From Methylobacterium sp. J-030 (GTDB taxonomy: Bacteria; Pseudomonadota; Alphaproteobacteria; Rhizobiales; Beijerinckiaceae): a stretch of DNA of 64,000 nt. Positions 36,908 through 47,154 of this stretch are shown here, piece by piece. The translations under genes were made by a program, and so were the position numbers. Location: positions 85,632 to 149,631 of the forward strand of contig NZ_JAKSYM010000225.1 of assembly GCF_022829545.1 (NCBI RefSeq), given 5' to 3'. The notes under the pieces are model-generated. The model did no database searches. It was not told the origin of the DNA and was given only the letters and a program-made list of their open reading frames with translations. How positions within the stretch are numbered: position 1 is the first letter of the stretch; each line of letters opens with the position of its first letter.

Positions 36908-36994
36908 AGGCCGACATCCTCACCGGCCGGTCGTCCGAAACTGTGGCGGCGGAGGGTCGGAACGGGGCCCGGCCAGACCGAGCCCCGTCAGCCC

Positions 36995-38947
36995 TCAGCC
37001 GGCCTGCTTCACCCGCATGTACCATTCCACCAGGCGGCGGACCTGCCGCTCGGTATAGCCGCGCGCCACCATGCGCTCGACGAACTCGCCGTGCTTCTTC
37101 TCGGTGTCACCGTCCTTCTTGGAGCCGAAGGAGATCACCGGCAGCAGTTCCTCCACCTGGGAGAACATCCGCCGCTCGATCACCTCGCGCAGCTTCTCGT
37201 AGCTGGTCCAGCTCGGGTTGCGGCCGCCGTGCTGCGCCCGGGAGCGCAGGGCGAACTTCACCACCTCGTTGCGGAAATCCTTCGGGTTGGCGATGCCCGC
37301 CGGCTTCTCGATCTTGGTCAGCTCCTGGTTGAGGAGCTCCCGGTTCATCAGCTGGCCAGTCTCGGCGTCCTTGAAGTCCTGGTCCTCGATCCAGGCGTCG
37401 GCGTAATCGATGTACCGGTCGAACAGGTTCTGTCCGTAATCGTGGTACGATTCGAGGTAGGCCTTCTGGATCTCGTGACCGATGAACTCCGCGTAGCGCG
37501 GGGCCAGCTCGGTCTTGATGAATTCCAGGTACTTCTTTTCAGTCTCGGGCGGGAGCTGCTCGCGGCGCAGCGACTGCTCAAGCACGTACATCAGGTGCAC
37601 CGGGTCGGCCGAGACCTCGGTGGTGTCGTGGTTGAAGGTCGCGGCCAGGACCTTGAAGGCGAAGCGGGTCGAGATCCCGTCCATGCCCTCGTCGACGCCG
37701 GCCGTGTCCTTGTATTCCTGCATCGAGCGGGCGCGGGGATCGACCTCGCGCAAGCTTTCGCCGTCATAGACCCGCATCTTCGAGAAGACGTTGGAATTGG
37801 CGTGCTCGCGCAGGCGGGACAGCACGGAGAACCGCGCCAGCATCTCCAGCGTGCCGGGGGCGCAGGCCGCGTCCGACAGCTCCGAGCCGGAGATCAGCTT
37901 CTCGTAGATCCGCTGCTCCTCGGTGACGCGCAGGCAGTACGGGACCTTGATCACGTAGATCCGGTCGATGAAGGCCTCGTTGTTCTTGTTGGTCTTGAAG
38001 GTCTGCCACTCGGCCTCGTTCGAGTGGGCCAGGATCACGCCGGTGAAGGGGATCGCGCCGATATTCTCGGTGCCGACATAGTTGCCCTCCTGCGTCGCGG
38101 TGAGCAGCGGGTGCAGCATCTTGATCGGCGCCTTGAACATCTCGACGAATTCGAGGATGCCCTGGTTCGCCCGGTTCAGCCCGCCCGAGTAGGAGTAGGC
38201 GTCGGGATCGGCCTGCGACAGGGTCTCCAGCCGGCGGATATCGACCTTGCCGACGAGCGAGGAGATGTCCTGGTTGTTCTCGTCGCCCGGCTCGGTCTTG
38301 GCGATGGCGATCTGGCGCAGGCGCGAGGGCCGGACCTTGATCACCTTGAAGCGCGAGATGTCGCCGTTGAACTCGTCGAGGCGCTTGAGCGCCCAGGGGC
38401 TCATCAGGCCGGTGAGGCGCCGGCGCGGAACGCCGTAGCGCCGCTGGATCTCCTCGCCCATGGTCTCGGGGTCGAACAGCCCGAGCGGGCTCTCGAAAAC
38501 CGGCGAGACCTCATCCCCGGCCTTCAGGACGTAGACCGGATGGACCTCCATCAGGAGCTTCAGCCGCTCGGCGAGCGACGACTTGCCGCCGCCCACCGGA
38601 CCCAGCAGGTAGAGGATCTGCTTGCGCTCCTCCAGCCCCTGCGCGGCGTGGCGGAAGAACGAGACGATCCGCTCGATCGTCTCCTCCATCCCGTAGAATT
38701 CGCGGAAGGCCGGGTAGGTCCGGATCGTCCGGTTCATGAAGATCCGGCCGAGGCGCGAATCCTTGGCGGTGTCCACGAATTCCGGCTCGCCGATCGCCGC
38801 CAGGATGCGCTCGGCGGCCGAGGCATACATCAGCGGCTCGTCGCGACAGGCTTCGAGATACTCGGAGAGTGTCATCTCCGTGTCGCGGCGGGCCTCGTAG
38901 CCTCGGGCGAAGCTCTGGAAAAGGTCGTTCGTCGCATGCATCGGCAT
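36995..38947 (-). CDS. PrkA family AAA/serine protein kinase (YeaG-like)
   Basis: 650-residue stress-associated kinase/AAA protein. The N-terminal AAA domain has Walker A GPVGGGKSSLAERL near residues 113-126; family segments include GMEETIERIVSFFRHAAQGLE, NQGILEFVEMFKAPIKMLHP, GVILAHSNEAEW and a C-terminal PrkA domain with DYGQNLFDRYIDYADAWIED. Bacillus PrkA and E. coli YeaG act in sporulation or stationary/nitrogen stress; both ATPase and kinase roles have been described. ATG at 38947 (or 38941, two residues later). It is the promoter-proximal gene of the prkA-yeaH-spoVR operon. Confidence 0.96.
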   Translation of the reverse strand: MPMHATNDLFQSFARGYEARRDTEMTLSEYLEACRDEPLMYASAAERILAAIGEPEFVDTAKDSRLGRIFMNRTIRTYPAFREFYGMEETIERIVSFFRHAAQGLEERKQILYLLGPVGGGKSSLAERLKLLMEVHPVYVLKAGDEVSPVFESPLGLFDPETMGEEIQRRYGVPRRRLTGLMSPWALKRLDEFNGDISRFKVIKVRPSRLRQIAIAKTEPGDENNQDISSLVGKVDIRRLETLSQADPDAYSYSGGLNRANQGILEFVEMFKAPIKMLHPLLTATQEGNYVGTENIGAIPFTGVILAHSNEAEWQTFKTNKNNEAFIDRIYVIKVPYCLRVTEEQRIYEKLISGSELSDAACAPGTLEMLARFSVLSRLREHANSNVFSKMRVYDGESLREVDPRARSMQEYKDTAGVDEGMDGISTRFAFKVLAATFNHDTTEVSADPVHLMYVLEQSLRREQLPPETEKKYLEFIKTELAPRYAEFIGHEIQKAYLESYHDYGQNLFDRYIDYADAWIEDQDFKDAETGQLMNRELLNQELTKIEKPAGIANPKDFRNEVVKFALRSRAQHGGRNPSWTSYEKLREVIERRMFSQVEELLPVISFGSKKDGDTEKKHGEFVERMVARGYTERQVRRLVEWYMRVKQAG

Positions 38948-39166
38948 TCGATAACCCTCTCAGACCGTGACAGCTTCATCCTGTCTCGGCTCGGATGCAA
39001 CCGACAGGCCCGCTTTTGTCGCAGTGCGGCGAGCTTGGCGCCCGGCATGTCGATTGCATGCAACACTCTTCGCGCCTGAAGGCGGCGCGAACGAGAGCTT
39101 GAGCCGCCTCCGAGCGCGTGTCGAGACCTGCAAAACTGCGCAAGCCGCGCGGATGTTCGCAGCGAC

Positions 39167-39610
39167 TCACAAATCGGTGCCCTCTTTCTTGGCATCGTCT
39201 CCGGATTTGGCACCGTTTGCACCGACCGTGATTTTCACGGTCTGCGTCTGGACTTGCCCGTCGGAGGCCTTCACCTCGAAGGTGACTTCGTCGGTGCCGG
39301 TGAAGCCGGCGTTGGGCTGGTAGAACAGCGCCTGGACCGCGGCCTCCTTGTTAGGGCAGCGATAGCTCGCCGGCGTCTTCAGCTTGCCGACCTTGGTGAT
39401 CACCGAGCCGTTCTTCGGCGGGCCGGAGACCTTGAACTCGGGCATCGGGCCGGGGGAGCAGTCCTTCTTGAGGTTGGGGGCGATCTCGAGCCGCACCGTC
39501 TTGCCGGGGGCGACGGTCTTGGATCGGTTCGTCGAATTTTCAGCCAGCGCCGGCCCGGCCAAGGCCAGACTCCCTGCGAGCAGCGCGGCGAGCGGACGAA
39601 GGGCGATCAT
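39167..39610 (-). CDS. Exported Ig-like/cadherin-fold hypothetical protein
   Basis: 147 residues with a signal peptide (LAALLAGSLALAGPALA, cleavage near residue 23). The mature protein contains LEIAPNLKKDCSPGPMPEFK and a second Cys in ASYRCPNKEA, probably a disulphide, then YQPNAGFTGTDEVTFEVKAS, the strand pattern of bacterial Ig-like/cadherin-like domains, and a basic tail. A periplasmic or surface binding role is inferred. Divergent promoters do not apply: it lies 219 bp upstream of prkA on the same strand. Confidence 0.85.
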   Translation of the reverse strand: MIALRPLAALLAGSLALAGPALAENSTNRSKTVAPGKTVRLEIAPNLKKDCSPGPMPEFKVSGPPKNGSVITKVGKLKTPASYRCPNKEAAVQALFYQPNAGFTGTDEVTFEVKASDGQVQTQTVKITVGANGAKSGDDAKKEGTDL

Positions 39611-39741
39611 GGCAGCGTCTCTCCGGTGCCGAGGCGGGCGCGATCTCCGGAAAACGCTCCGGGTGCCCCTTGCGTCGGTTCAGAGCATGTGGGGACGCCC
39701 GGCGCGGGCGTCGAGAGCCCCGGGACACGGATGCACTCTGC

Positions 39742-40161
39742 CTAATTCTGGAGCACCGCCGCCACGATCCCGGTGACGCGGGCGATCTGCGCGGCATCGA
39801 ACTCGCCCGCCAGGGCGGCGTGGAGGCGCGCCTCGACGCGGGCGCGCTCGCCGGCATCGGCGATCGGCGCGGAGGGGATCTCGTCCTCGGCGAGGCGGCA
39901 GACGCGGCGGATCGCCTCCGCGGCCGTGAGCAGCTTCGCCCGGTCGGCCGGTCCCATCTCCCAGAGCGGATGGCGCAGGCGGCTGATCACGCGTTTGGCG
40001 TCGCGGTACTCCCGGTCGACGCTGGTGGCGGCCTCGATCTGGCTAACGAGGAACATGAGGTCCAGCATCTCCCCGGCCGCCTGCGGGCAGGTGCGGACGA
40101 TCCGCATGAGACGGGCCATCAGTTCCTGGCTGGGCGACAGCTTGGATGGGGGCGTGGCCAT
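39742..40161 (-). CDS. Hypothetical 139-residue helical protein
   Basis: Soluble, mostly helical protein: SPSQELMARLMRIVRTCPQA, AGEMLDLMFLVSQIEAATSV, YRDAKRVISRLRHPLWEMG, then LLTAAEAIRRVCRLAEDEI and a C-terminal Ala-rich helix. No signal peptide or family recognised. ATG at 40161 gives a natural N-terminus (MATPPSKLSP); longer frames run into the merR gene in another phase. It follows merR by 76 bp on the same strand and may be co-transcribed. Confidence 0.75.
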   Translation of the reverse strand: MATPPSKLSPSQELMARLMRIVRTCPQAAGEMLDLMFLVSQIEAATSVDREYRDAKRVISRLRHPLWEMGPADRAKLLTAAEAIRRVCRLAEDEIPSAPIADAGERARVEARLHAALAGEFDAAQIARVTGIVAAVLQN

Positions 40162-40237
40162 GCGGGCGACAACGCGGGGTCCTGGCGAAAGTTCGCCCGG
40201 GCCCTGCAAGGCTTCGGCCGTGCCCGCGCGCGGCGCT

Positions 40238-40699
40238 TTAGGCCTCCGGATCCGGGGGCGTGCACAGCGTGTCCAGCAGGGCGCGGCAGGCGCGCATCTC
40301 CTCCAGGGCTGAGGCCAGGGCCGCGCGGTCCGAATCCGCGAAGGCGCCGGTATCCGCCTCCTGGACCAGGGGCTCGGCCGCCACGGCCTCGCCGCGGCCC
40401 ACCGCCTGGACGAATCGGACGCCGTTCTCCTTGAGCACCCGCTGCGCCCCCGCGATGGTGTAGCGCTGCACGTGCAGGAGCTGGCGGATGCCGGCGACGA
40501 GTTCGATATCCTGCGGCCGGTAGTAGCGCCGCCCGCCCGCGCGCTTGACCGGGCGGATCTGGCCGAAGCGGGTCTCCCAGAAGCGCAGCACGTGCTGGGG
40601 CACGTCGAGTTCCTCGGCGACCTCGCTGATCGTGCGGAACGCGTGGGCGCTCTTCTCGCCGGTTTCCGGGATGTGTGCGGCGGCGAGGGCTGGCGGCAT
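40238..40699 (-). CDS. MerR family transcriptional regulator
   Basis: 153-residue regulator with an N-terminal winged-helix: [41 protein letters not shown], then the dimerisation helix [21 protein letters not shown]. There are no conserved Cys for metal sensing. This is the MerR subtype that in Rhizobiales usually sits just downstream of ihfA (plsX-fabH-ihfA-merR); here ihfA is 16 kb away at 56092 and merR is alone. ATG 40699. A 14 bp perfect inverted repeat lies 70 bp upstream, between it and divergent ribH. Target genes unknown. Confidence 0.92.
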   Translation of the reverse strand: MPPALAAAHIPETGEKSAHAFRTISEVAEELDVPQHVLRFWETRFGQIRPVKRAGGRRYYRPQDIELVAGIRQLLHVQRYTIAGAQRVLKENGVRFVQAVGRGEAVAAEPLVQEADTGAFADSDRAALASALEEMRACRALLDTLCTPPDPEA

Positions 40700-40768
40700 G
40701 GGGGTTCAGCGGCGGTCCGGCGGATCGCCCGATCTTGCCGGGTCACGGGGCCAAGCTCAAGCCTGTTC

Positions 40769-40802
40769 GGCGCCACAAGCGGATCGCGCCGCTTGTGGCG
40801 CC
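40769..40802. promoter_or_regulatory. Perfect 14 bp inverted repeat between merR and ribH
   Basis: ggcgccacaagcgg (40769-40782) and its exact complement (40789-40802), 6 nt spacer. It lies in the 185 bp divergent spacer, 70 bp from merR and 83 bp from ribH. It has no T-run on either side, so an operator is somewhat more likely than a terminator; a dispersed repeat is also possible. Confidence 0.5.
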
Positions 40803-40884
40803 GGCCGCTTCGGTCTAACCGTCCTCCCCTCGCGGGCGCCCCGTGCCGCCTGCCGACCCCCGAAAACCCGGCCGGACGAGAGCC

Positions 40885-41379
40885 ATGGTCGCCCATATCC
40901 GCGCCGACGCGGCGCAGAAGCTCCAGGACCCGGCGCTCGCCGGGGCCCGCATCCTCGTGGTCGAGGCGCGCTACTACGAGTCCATCGCGGATGAGCTCCT
41001 GGCCGGCGCCCGCGCGGCGATCGAGGCGGCCGGCGCGCGCGCGACCGTGGTGACGGTGGCGGGCGCCCTGGAGATCCCCGCCACCGTGGCGATCCTGCTC
41101 GACGCGCAGGCCTACGACGCCGTGGTGGCGCTGGGCTGCGTGATCCGCGGCGAGACCGGGCACTACGACATCGTGGCCGGCGAGAGCGCCCGGGCGCTGA
41201 TGGATCTCTCGGTCGACCGCCGGATCCCCCTCGGCAACGGCATTCTCACGGTGGAAACCGAGGCGCAGGCGCTCGCCCGCGCCCGGGTGGCCGAGATGAA
41301 CAAGGGCGGCGGCGCGGCCGAGGCGGCGCTCGGGGTGCTCGCCCTCAAGCGCGCCGCGGACGCCGCGCGCCCGCGATGA
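40885..41379 (+). CDS. ribH: 6,7-dimethyl-8-ribityllumazine synthase
   Basis: Condenses 5-amino-6-ribitylaminouracil with dihydroxybutanone phosphate, the penultimate step of riboflavin synthesis, as an icosahedral or decameric shell. The 164-residue product has [20 protein letters not shown], the substrate-binding [17 protein letters not shown], and [20 protein letters not shown] with the catalytic His. ATG 40885 with gacgag upstream; the frame is open 42 nt further but gives a Pro-rich leader. No FMN riboswitch pattern is visible in the 185 bp upstream. Overlaps nusB by 4 bp. Confidence 0.97.
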   Translation: MVAHIRADAAQKLQDPALAGARILVVEARYYESIADELLAGARAAIEAAGARATVVTVAGALEIPATVAILLDAQAYDAVVALGCVIRGETGHYDIVAGESARALMDLSVDRRIPLGNGILTVETEAQALARARVAEMNKGGGAAEAALGVLALKRAADAARPR

Positions 41380-41948
41380 CGGATACCACCATGACCGGGA
41401 CCACCGACACGAAGCCCGAGACGGCCAAGGCGATCAGCCCGCGCACCGGAGCCCGCCTCGCCGTGGTGCAGGCGCTCTACGAGATGGACGTGTCCGGCAA
41501 GGGCGTCCTCGACGCGCTCGCCGAGTTCGAGGCGTTCTGGATCGGCCAGGAGGTCGACGGGATCACGCATCCCCAGGCCGAGACCGCCTTCTTCCGCGAC
41601 CTCCTGCGCGGGGCCGTCGCGGAACAGCGGGCGATCGACCCGAAGCTCGATCAGGCCTTGGCCCAGGGCTGGCCGCTCCGGCGGATCGAGATCGTGCTCC
41701 GGGCGATCCTGCGGGCGGGGGCCTACGAGCTGATGTTCCGGCCGGACGTGCCGGCGGCGGCGGCGATCTCGGAATATGTCGACGTCGCCCACAGCTTCTA
41801 TCCCGGCGACGAGCCGGGCCTCGTCAACGCGGTGCTCGACCGGCTCGCCCGGGAGGTTCGGCCCGGCGAGGTCGGAGCCCCGAAGACCTCCGGCAAGCCG
41901 GGCTCGTCCCGGCCGCTGCCCGGAAAGCCGGCGCCCGGGAAGGCCTGA
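41376..41948 (+). CDS. nusB: Transcription antitermination protein NusB
   Basis: RNA-binding partner of NusE (S10) in rRNA antitermination. The 190-residue product has an acidic/Thr-rich N-terminal 20 residues, then the helical core [60 protein letters not shown] and [20 protein letters not shown], followed by a Pro/Lys/Gly-rich tail of about 30 residues that is longer than usual. Start ATG 41376 overlaps the ribH stop; ribH-nusB-thiL is a standard proteobacterial order. Confidence 0.96.
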   Translation: MTDTTMTGTTDTKPETAKAISPRTGARLAVVQALYEMDVSGKGVLDALAEFEAFWIGQEVDGITHPQAETAFFRDLLRGAVAEQRAIDPKLDQALAQGWPLRRIEIVLRAILRAGAYELMFRPDVPAAAAISEYVDVAHSFYPGDEPGLVNAVLDRLAREVRPGEVGAPKTSGKPGSSRPLPGKPAPGKA

Positions 41949-41951
41949 CCC

Positions 41952-42947
41952 GTGGCCGGCCCGGTCCGCGCCTCCGAGGAGGGGCTGATCGCCCGCTACT
42001 TCGCCCCGCTGGCCGGGCCGGGCGCCGACGGGCTCCGGGACGACGCCGCGACGCTCACCCCCTCCCCGGGCCACGACCTCGTCCTCACCGCGGACGCCAT
42101 CGTGGCGAGGATCCACTTTTTCCCGGACGATCCGCCCGCCTCGATCGCCCGCAAGGCGCTCGGCGTGAATTTGTCCGACATCGCCGCCAAGGGCGCGGTG
42201 CCGCGGGGCTTTCTCCTGACGTTGGCGCTGCCCGACGACTGGACCGAGGACTGGCTCGCCGGTTTCTCGGCCGGGCTCGGCGCGGCGGCCGCGGAGGCGG
42301 ACTGCCCGCTGCTCGGCGGCGACACGGTGCGCTCCGGCGGCCCGGCGCTGATCGGCGTCACCCTGATCGGCGAGGTGCCGACCGGCGCGATCGTCCGGCG
42401 CCAGACCGCGCGCATCGGCGACCGGATCTGCGTCACCGGCACGATCGGCGACGCGGCCCTCGGCCTGCGGCTGCGCCTGGAACCGCAGGCGTCCTGGGCG
42501 GCCGGCCTCGATCCGGGGCTGCGGGCGGTGCTCGCCGACCGATACCTGCACCCGCGCCCGCGCCTCGCCGCGGCCGCGGCGGTGCGCCGCCACGCCACCG
42601 CCGCCATGGACGTGTCGGACGGGCTCGCGGGCGACCTCGCCAAGATGCTGGGCGAGGGGCGAAGCGCCCGGATCGACGTGGCCGCGGTGCCGCTCTCGGA
42701 GGCGGCGCGGCGCGCCTGCGCGGCGGATCCGGGTTTGGTCGACGTCGCTCTGACGGGCGGCGACGATTACGAGATCCTCTGCACGGTGGCGCCGGGGGGC
42801 CTCGGTGCGTTCCGCGCCGAGGCGGAGTCCGCCGGGGTGCCGCTGACCGCCATCGGCACCGTCACCGCGGGGGAGGATCCGCCCCGGTTCGAGACGGCGG
42901 ATGGCGCGGCGCGCGCGTTCGCCGCCGGGTCGTTCAGCCACTTCTGA
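41952..42947 (+). CDS. thiL: Thiamine-monophosphate kinase
   Basis: ATP-dependent phosphorylation of thiamine phosphate to thiamine diphosphate. The 331-residue product follows the PurM-like fold: EEGLIARYFAPLAG, GLRDDAATLTPSPGHDLVLT with the Mg-binding DDAA, KALGVNLSDIAAKGAVPRGF, CPLLGGDTVRSGG and MDVSDGLAGDLAKML. The GTG at 41952 lies 3 bp after nusB and fits the family N-terminus. It is the last gene of the unit and converges on a broken nucleotidyltransferase gene 12 bp away. Confidence 0.96.
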   Translation: MAGPVRASEEGLIARYFAPLAGPGADGLRDDAATLTPSPGHDLVLTADAIVARIHFFPDDPPASIARKALGVNLSDIAAKGAVPRGFLLTLALPDDWTEDWLAGFSAGLGAAAAEADCPLLGGDTVRSGGPALIGVTLIGEVPTGAIVRRQTARIGDRICVTGTIGDAALGLRLRLEPQASWAAGLDPGLRAVLADRYLHPRPRLAAAAAVRRHATAAMDVSDGLAGDLAKMLGEGRSARIDVAAVPLSEAARRACAADPGLVDVALTGGDDYEILCTVAPGGLGAFRAEAESAGVPLTAIGTVTAGEDPPRFETADGAARAFAAGSFSHF

Positions 42948-42959
42948 GTGCCACCGCCA

Positions 42960-43783
42960 TCAGGGACGGTTGGGGCTGCCGTCGTCCACTTCTGGCCAAG
43001 CCCCACCGACGGAGGCGGGACGGAACGTGACCTCGCCGTGGGCGCGGGCATCGGGATCCGGCACGACCAGTCGGCCGTCCGGCCCGAGGGCCATGCAGCC
43101 TACGGTCTCGGGTATCTCGGACACAAGGCGCGGGAGAAGATCTCGCGCTTCAGCCACAGCCTGGAGGAAGCTGCGCTTGAGGGCGACCGGATCGAGTTCG
43201 CCCTCAAGGACGATGCCGGCACGAAGTTCCGCCAAGCTGTAGCCGGAGTTCCTGACCGCCTCGTCCAACACGAGCTCGGGTGTCATCCCGGCATCCTTCC
43301 CGAGCACCGCCCAGGCAAGTGTCACGCGCGGAAAACCCCGCTCGTGGAATCGAACGACATCGTAGTAGTCGCGGGGCGCGCGGCGCCCAGCCAGCGCCAG
43401 GAGTTTGTTCAGAGCGACATCGATGTCGTGAAGCCGCCAGCCGAAATCGGCATCCTGGATCGCCGGGAAGAATCGGACCGCGGTGTCGTGCGTCCAGTCG
43501 AGGAGAACCGACTCTCCGTCCCGCTCGGCCACGGCCTCTACGAAGCCGGTCTGGAGCCGGCTGGCGGAGGTCGGGGTCACGACGTAGCCCGCAGCCTTCA
43601 AGGTGGCTGCATCTTCGCCGAAGGAGACCCGTACGGCATCGGCCGTCTGATGCTCGATACGAAGTCACTGGAGATGCGGGCCCCATCTCGATTCGCGACA
43701 GTGCCTCCGGTGAAGACGCTATCCGGCGACCGGTTGCCTGCGAGATGGGTCAGCACCTTGCGCTGGAACGGTGTCAACGCCAT
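42960..43783 (-). pseudogene. AbiEii/AbiGii-type nucleotidyltransferase toxin gene, frameshifted
   Basis: Two frames join into one AbiEii-like protein. The 5' part (ATG 43783) reads MALTPFQRKVLTHLAGNRSP, then VFTGGTVANRDGARISSDF; the next bases continue in the wrong frame to a stop. Moving one base near 43658-43664 gives SSDF-x-IEHQTADAVRVSFGEDA, then KAAGYVVT and the C-terminal DIDVALNKLLALAGRRAPRD, exactly the expected order. So a single-base loss lies inside the GG(T/S)...DxD nucleotidyltransferase active-site motif, and the toxin is probably inactive unless the shift is a sequencing error or programmed. AbiEii-type enzymes transfer nucleotides to tRNA or other targets. Confidence 0.8.
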
Positions 43784-44087
43784 CGCTCGCTCCCGAGGCC
43801 TCGCGGAGTGCTTTTTCGATGCGGGCTGCGACGGTCCATCCCCGGCGGCCACCGTATGTGCGCAGCCTGCCGACCACCAATCGGGCGTTCTCGATCGGAT
43901 CGGGCAGGACGGGGGCGTTCCAGAAGCAGCTGACGCCGAACTCCGCACGCGCCTCCTCGGCTGCTGCGACGAGTTCCGCGAAAGGGTCACGGACGCCGCC
44001 CGGACACGGGGGAATCGTCCCGCGCGCGACGACGCGCCGGTCACCGATATCGTCGTGATCTCCGTTCGGGACCTCGATCCCGGCCAT
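43719..44087 (-). CDS. Hypothetical partner gene upstream of the AbiEii-like pseudogene
   Basis: 122 residues if started at ATG 44087 (the frame continues to 44342). The core is FAELVAAAEEARAEFGVSCFW, then PIENARLVVGRLRTYGGRRG and WTVAARIEKALREAS, a compact helical pattern that seems to accompany AbiEii-like genes in alphaproteobacteria (recollection, not verified). The C-terminal 20 residues overlap the toxin-like gene by 65 bp in another frame and look unstructured. It might be the cognate antitoxin or regulator, although it is not the winged-helix AbiEi type. The N-terminus is uncertain. Confidence 0.5.
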   Translation of the reverse strand: MAGIEVPNGDHDDIGDRRVVARGTIPPCPGGVRDPFAELVAAAEEARAEFGVSCFWNAPVLPDPIENARLVVGRLRTYGGRRGWTVAARIEKALREASGASDGVDTVPAQGADPSRRQPVAG

Positions 44088-44465
44088 GCTGAAACCTACG
44101 AATCGGATTGGCCTTCCACAGTCGATATCGTCGAGTCGGGAGCCAGCCGCCCACGCGGGCTCCACGACATCCACCGGATGACCCGCCCCGTGGTGGACCC
44201 GCGCACAGACACATATCCCGCCTCGGCCAACCCCGCATTTGCACGATAATTCCAAGTTGGCCGCGTCGAACCATGCAGACGGCACGGTCCGAGCTGCCAC
44301 GCCCCAAACGTGGCGTTTGCGCTCTGCGGCGAAGTTTGGCAATCAAGGCCTTGTTCTGGGAAGGAAAGCCCCGGATCCGAGCACCGCGTCCCATGGCCGT
44401 CGTTCGGCGGTCAAGCTCGACAAGCACAAGCCCACGCCAGGCACGATAATAACAAGGACGGTCGC
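44088..44465. other. 378 bp intergenic region upstream of hppA
   Basis: No supportable gene. Reading frames here are short, Arg/Pro-rich and lack ribosome-binding sites. It must hold the hppA promoter and probably that of the minus-strand partner gene; the segment 44390-44465 is relatively AC-rich. No terminator or repeat was recognised. Confidence 0.45.
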
Positions 44466-46610
<2,145 letters not shown>

Positions 46611-46622
46611 GAGAGATGTCGC

Positions 46623-46652
46623 CCGCGGCGGGGTTCTCGGACCCCGCCGCGG
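46623..46652 (+). terminator. Probable terminator hairpin after hppA
   Basis: ccgcggcgggg (46623-46633) pairs perfectly with ccccgccgcgg (46642-46652), 8 nt loop, 12 bp after the hppA stop. There is no T-run, so it may stabilise the 3' end or need Rho. Confidence 0.6.
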
Positions 46653-46778
46653 CGGCCGCCTTGCCCGGAACATCGACCGTGCCGGGATCGACGACGACGG
46701 ATGACCGGCGGGCTTCGTGGTCCCGGGGAGTCGCGCTATGCTCGGCGGGCGTCACGGCCTGCGCTTCGGGATCCTGTC

Positions 46779-47129
46779 ATGACTGAGGGAGAACGCTTCG
46801 TCGGCAGCCTACCGGTGAAGCTGGACTTCCACGATCGCAGCAAGCGTCGGTCGTATGATGTGACGCGGCGTGTCGCTGCCCACCTCGTCGACAATCCCGC
46901 TCTGGTCGAGCACGGCAGGGCTTACCTCGAGCGATGCGTGCGCCCCGACCCTGCGCAGGCTCGTTATTACGCCCTGTGGGTGGAACTCCTCCGTCGGGAT
47001 GTCCGGCAGATCGTCCGGCAGATGCTGGAGGATACCCCGCAGGGAGACCTGCTGCGCGACACGCAGCCGGTCTTCGTCGTGATCTCACCCGAGGAGCGGA
47101 GGCCGCCTCGCGACATAGAACGGCGTTGA
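46779..47129 (+). CDS. Hypothetical 116-residue partner of the DUF6036-type gene
   Basis: Soluble protein: VKLDFHDRSKRRSYDVTRRV, then AAHLVDNPALVEHGRAYLER, a Tyr/Trp-rich helix YYALWVELLRRDVRQIVRQM and an acidic/Arg tail. Upstream of and 25 bp from the nucleotidyltransferase-like gene, in the position an antitoxin usually takes; charge pattern and size fit that but no family is recognised. ATG 46779 is preferred over the frame start at 46701, whose extra residues are Arg/Pro-rich. Confidence 0.7.
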   Translation: MTEGERFVGSLPVKLDFHDRSKRRSYDVTRRVAAHLVDNPALVEHGRAYLERCVRPDPAQARYYALWVELLRRDVRQIVRQMLEDTPQGDLLRDTQPVFVVISPEERRPPRDIERR

Positions 47130-47154
47130 GGGAGCGTGCCGGGGATCTCCTCAG

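Noticed and set aside
40700..40884. FMN riboswitch in front of ribH
   Set aside because: The conserved RFN-element blocks are not visible in the spacer.
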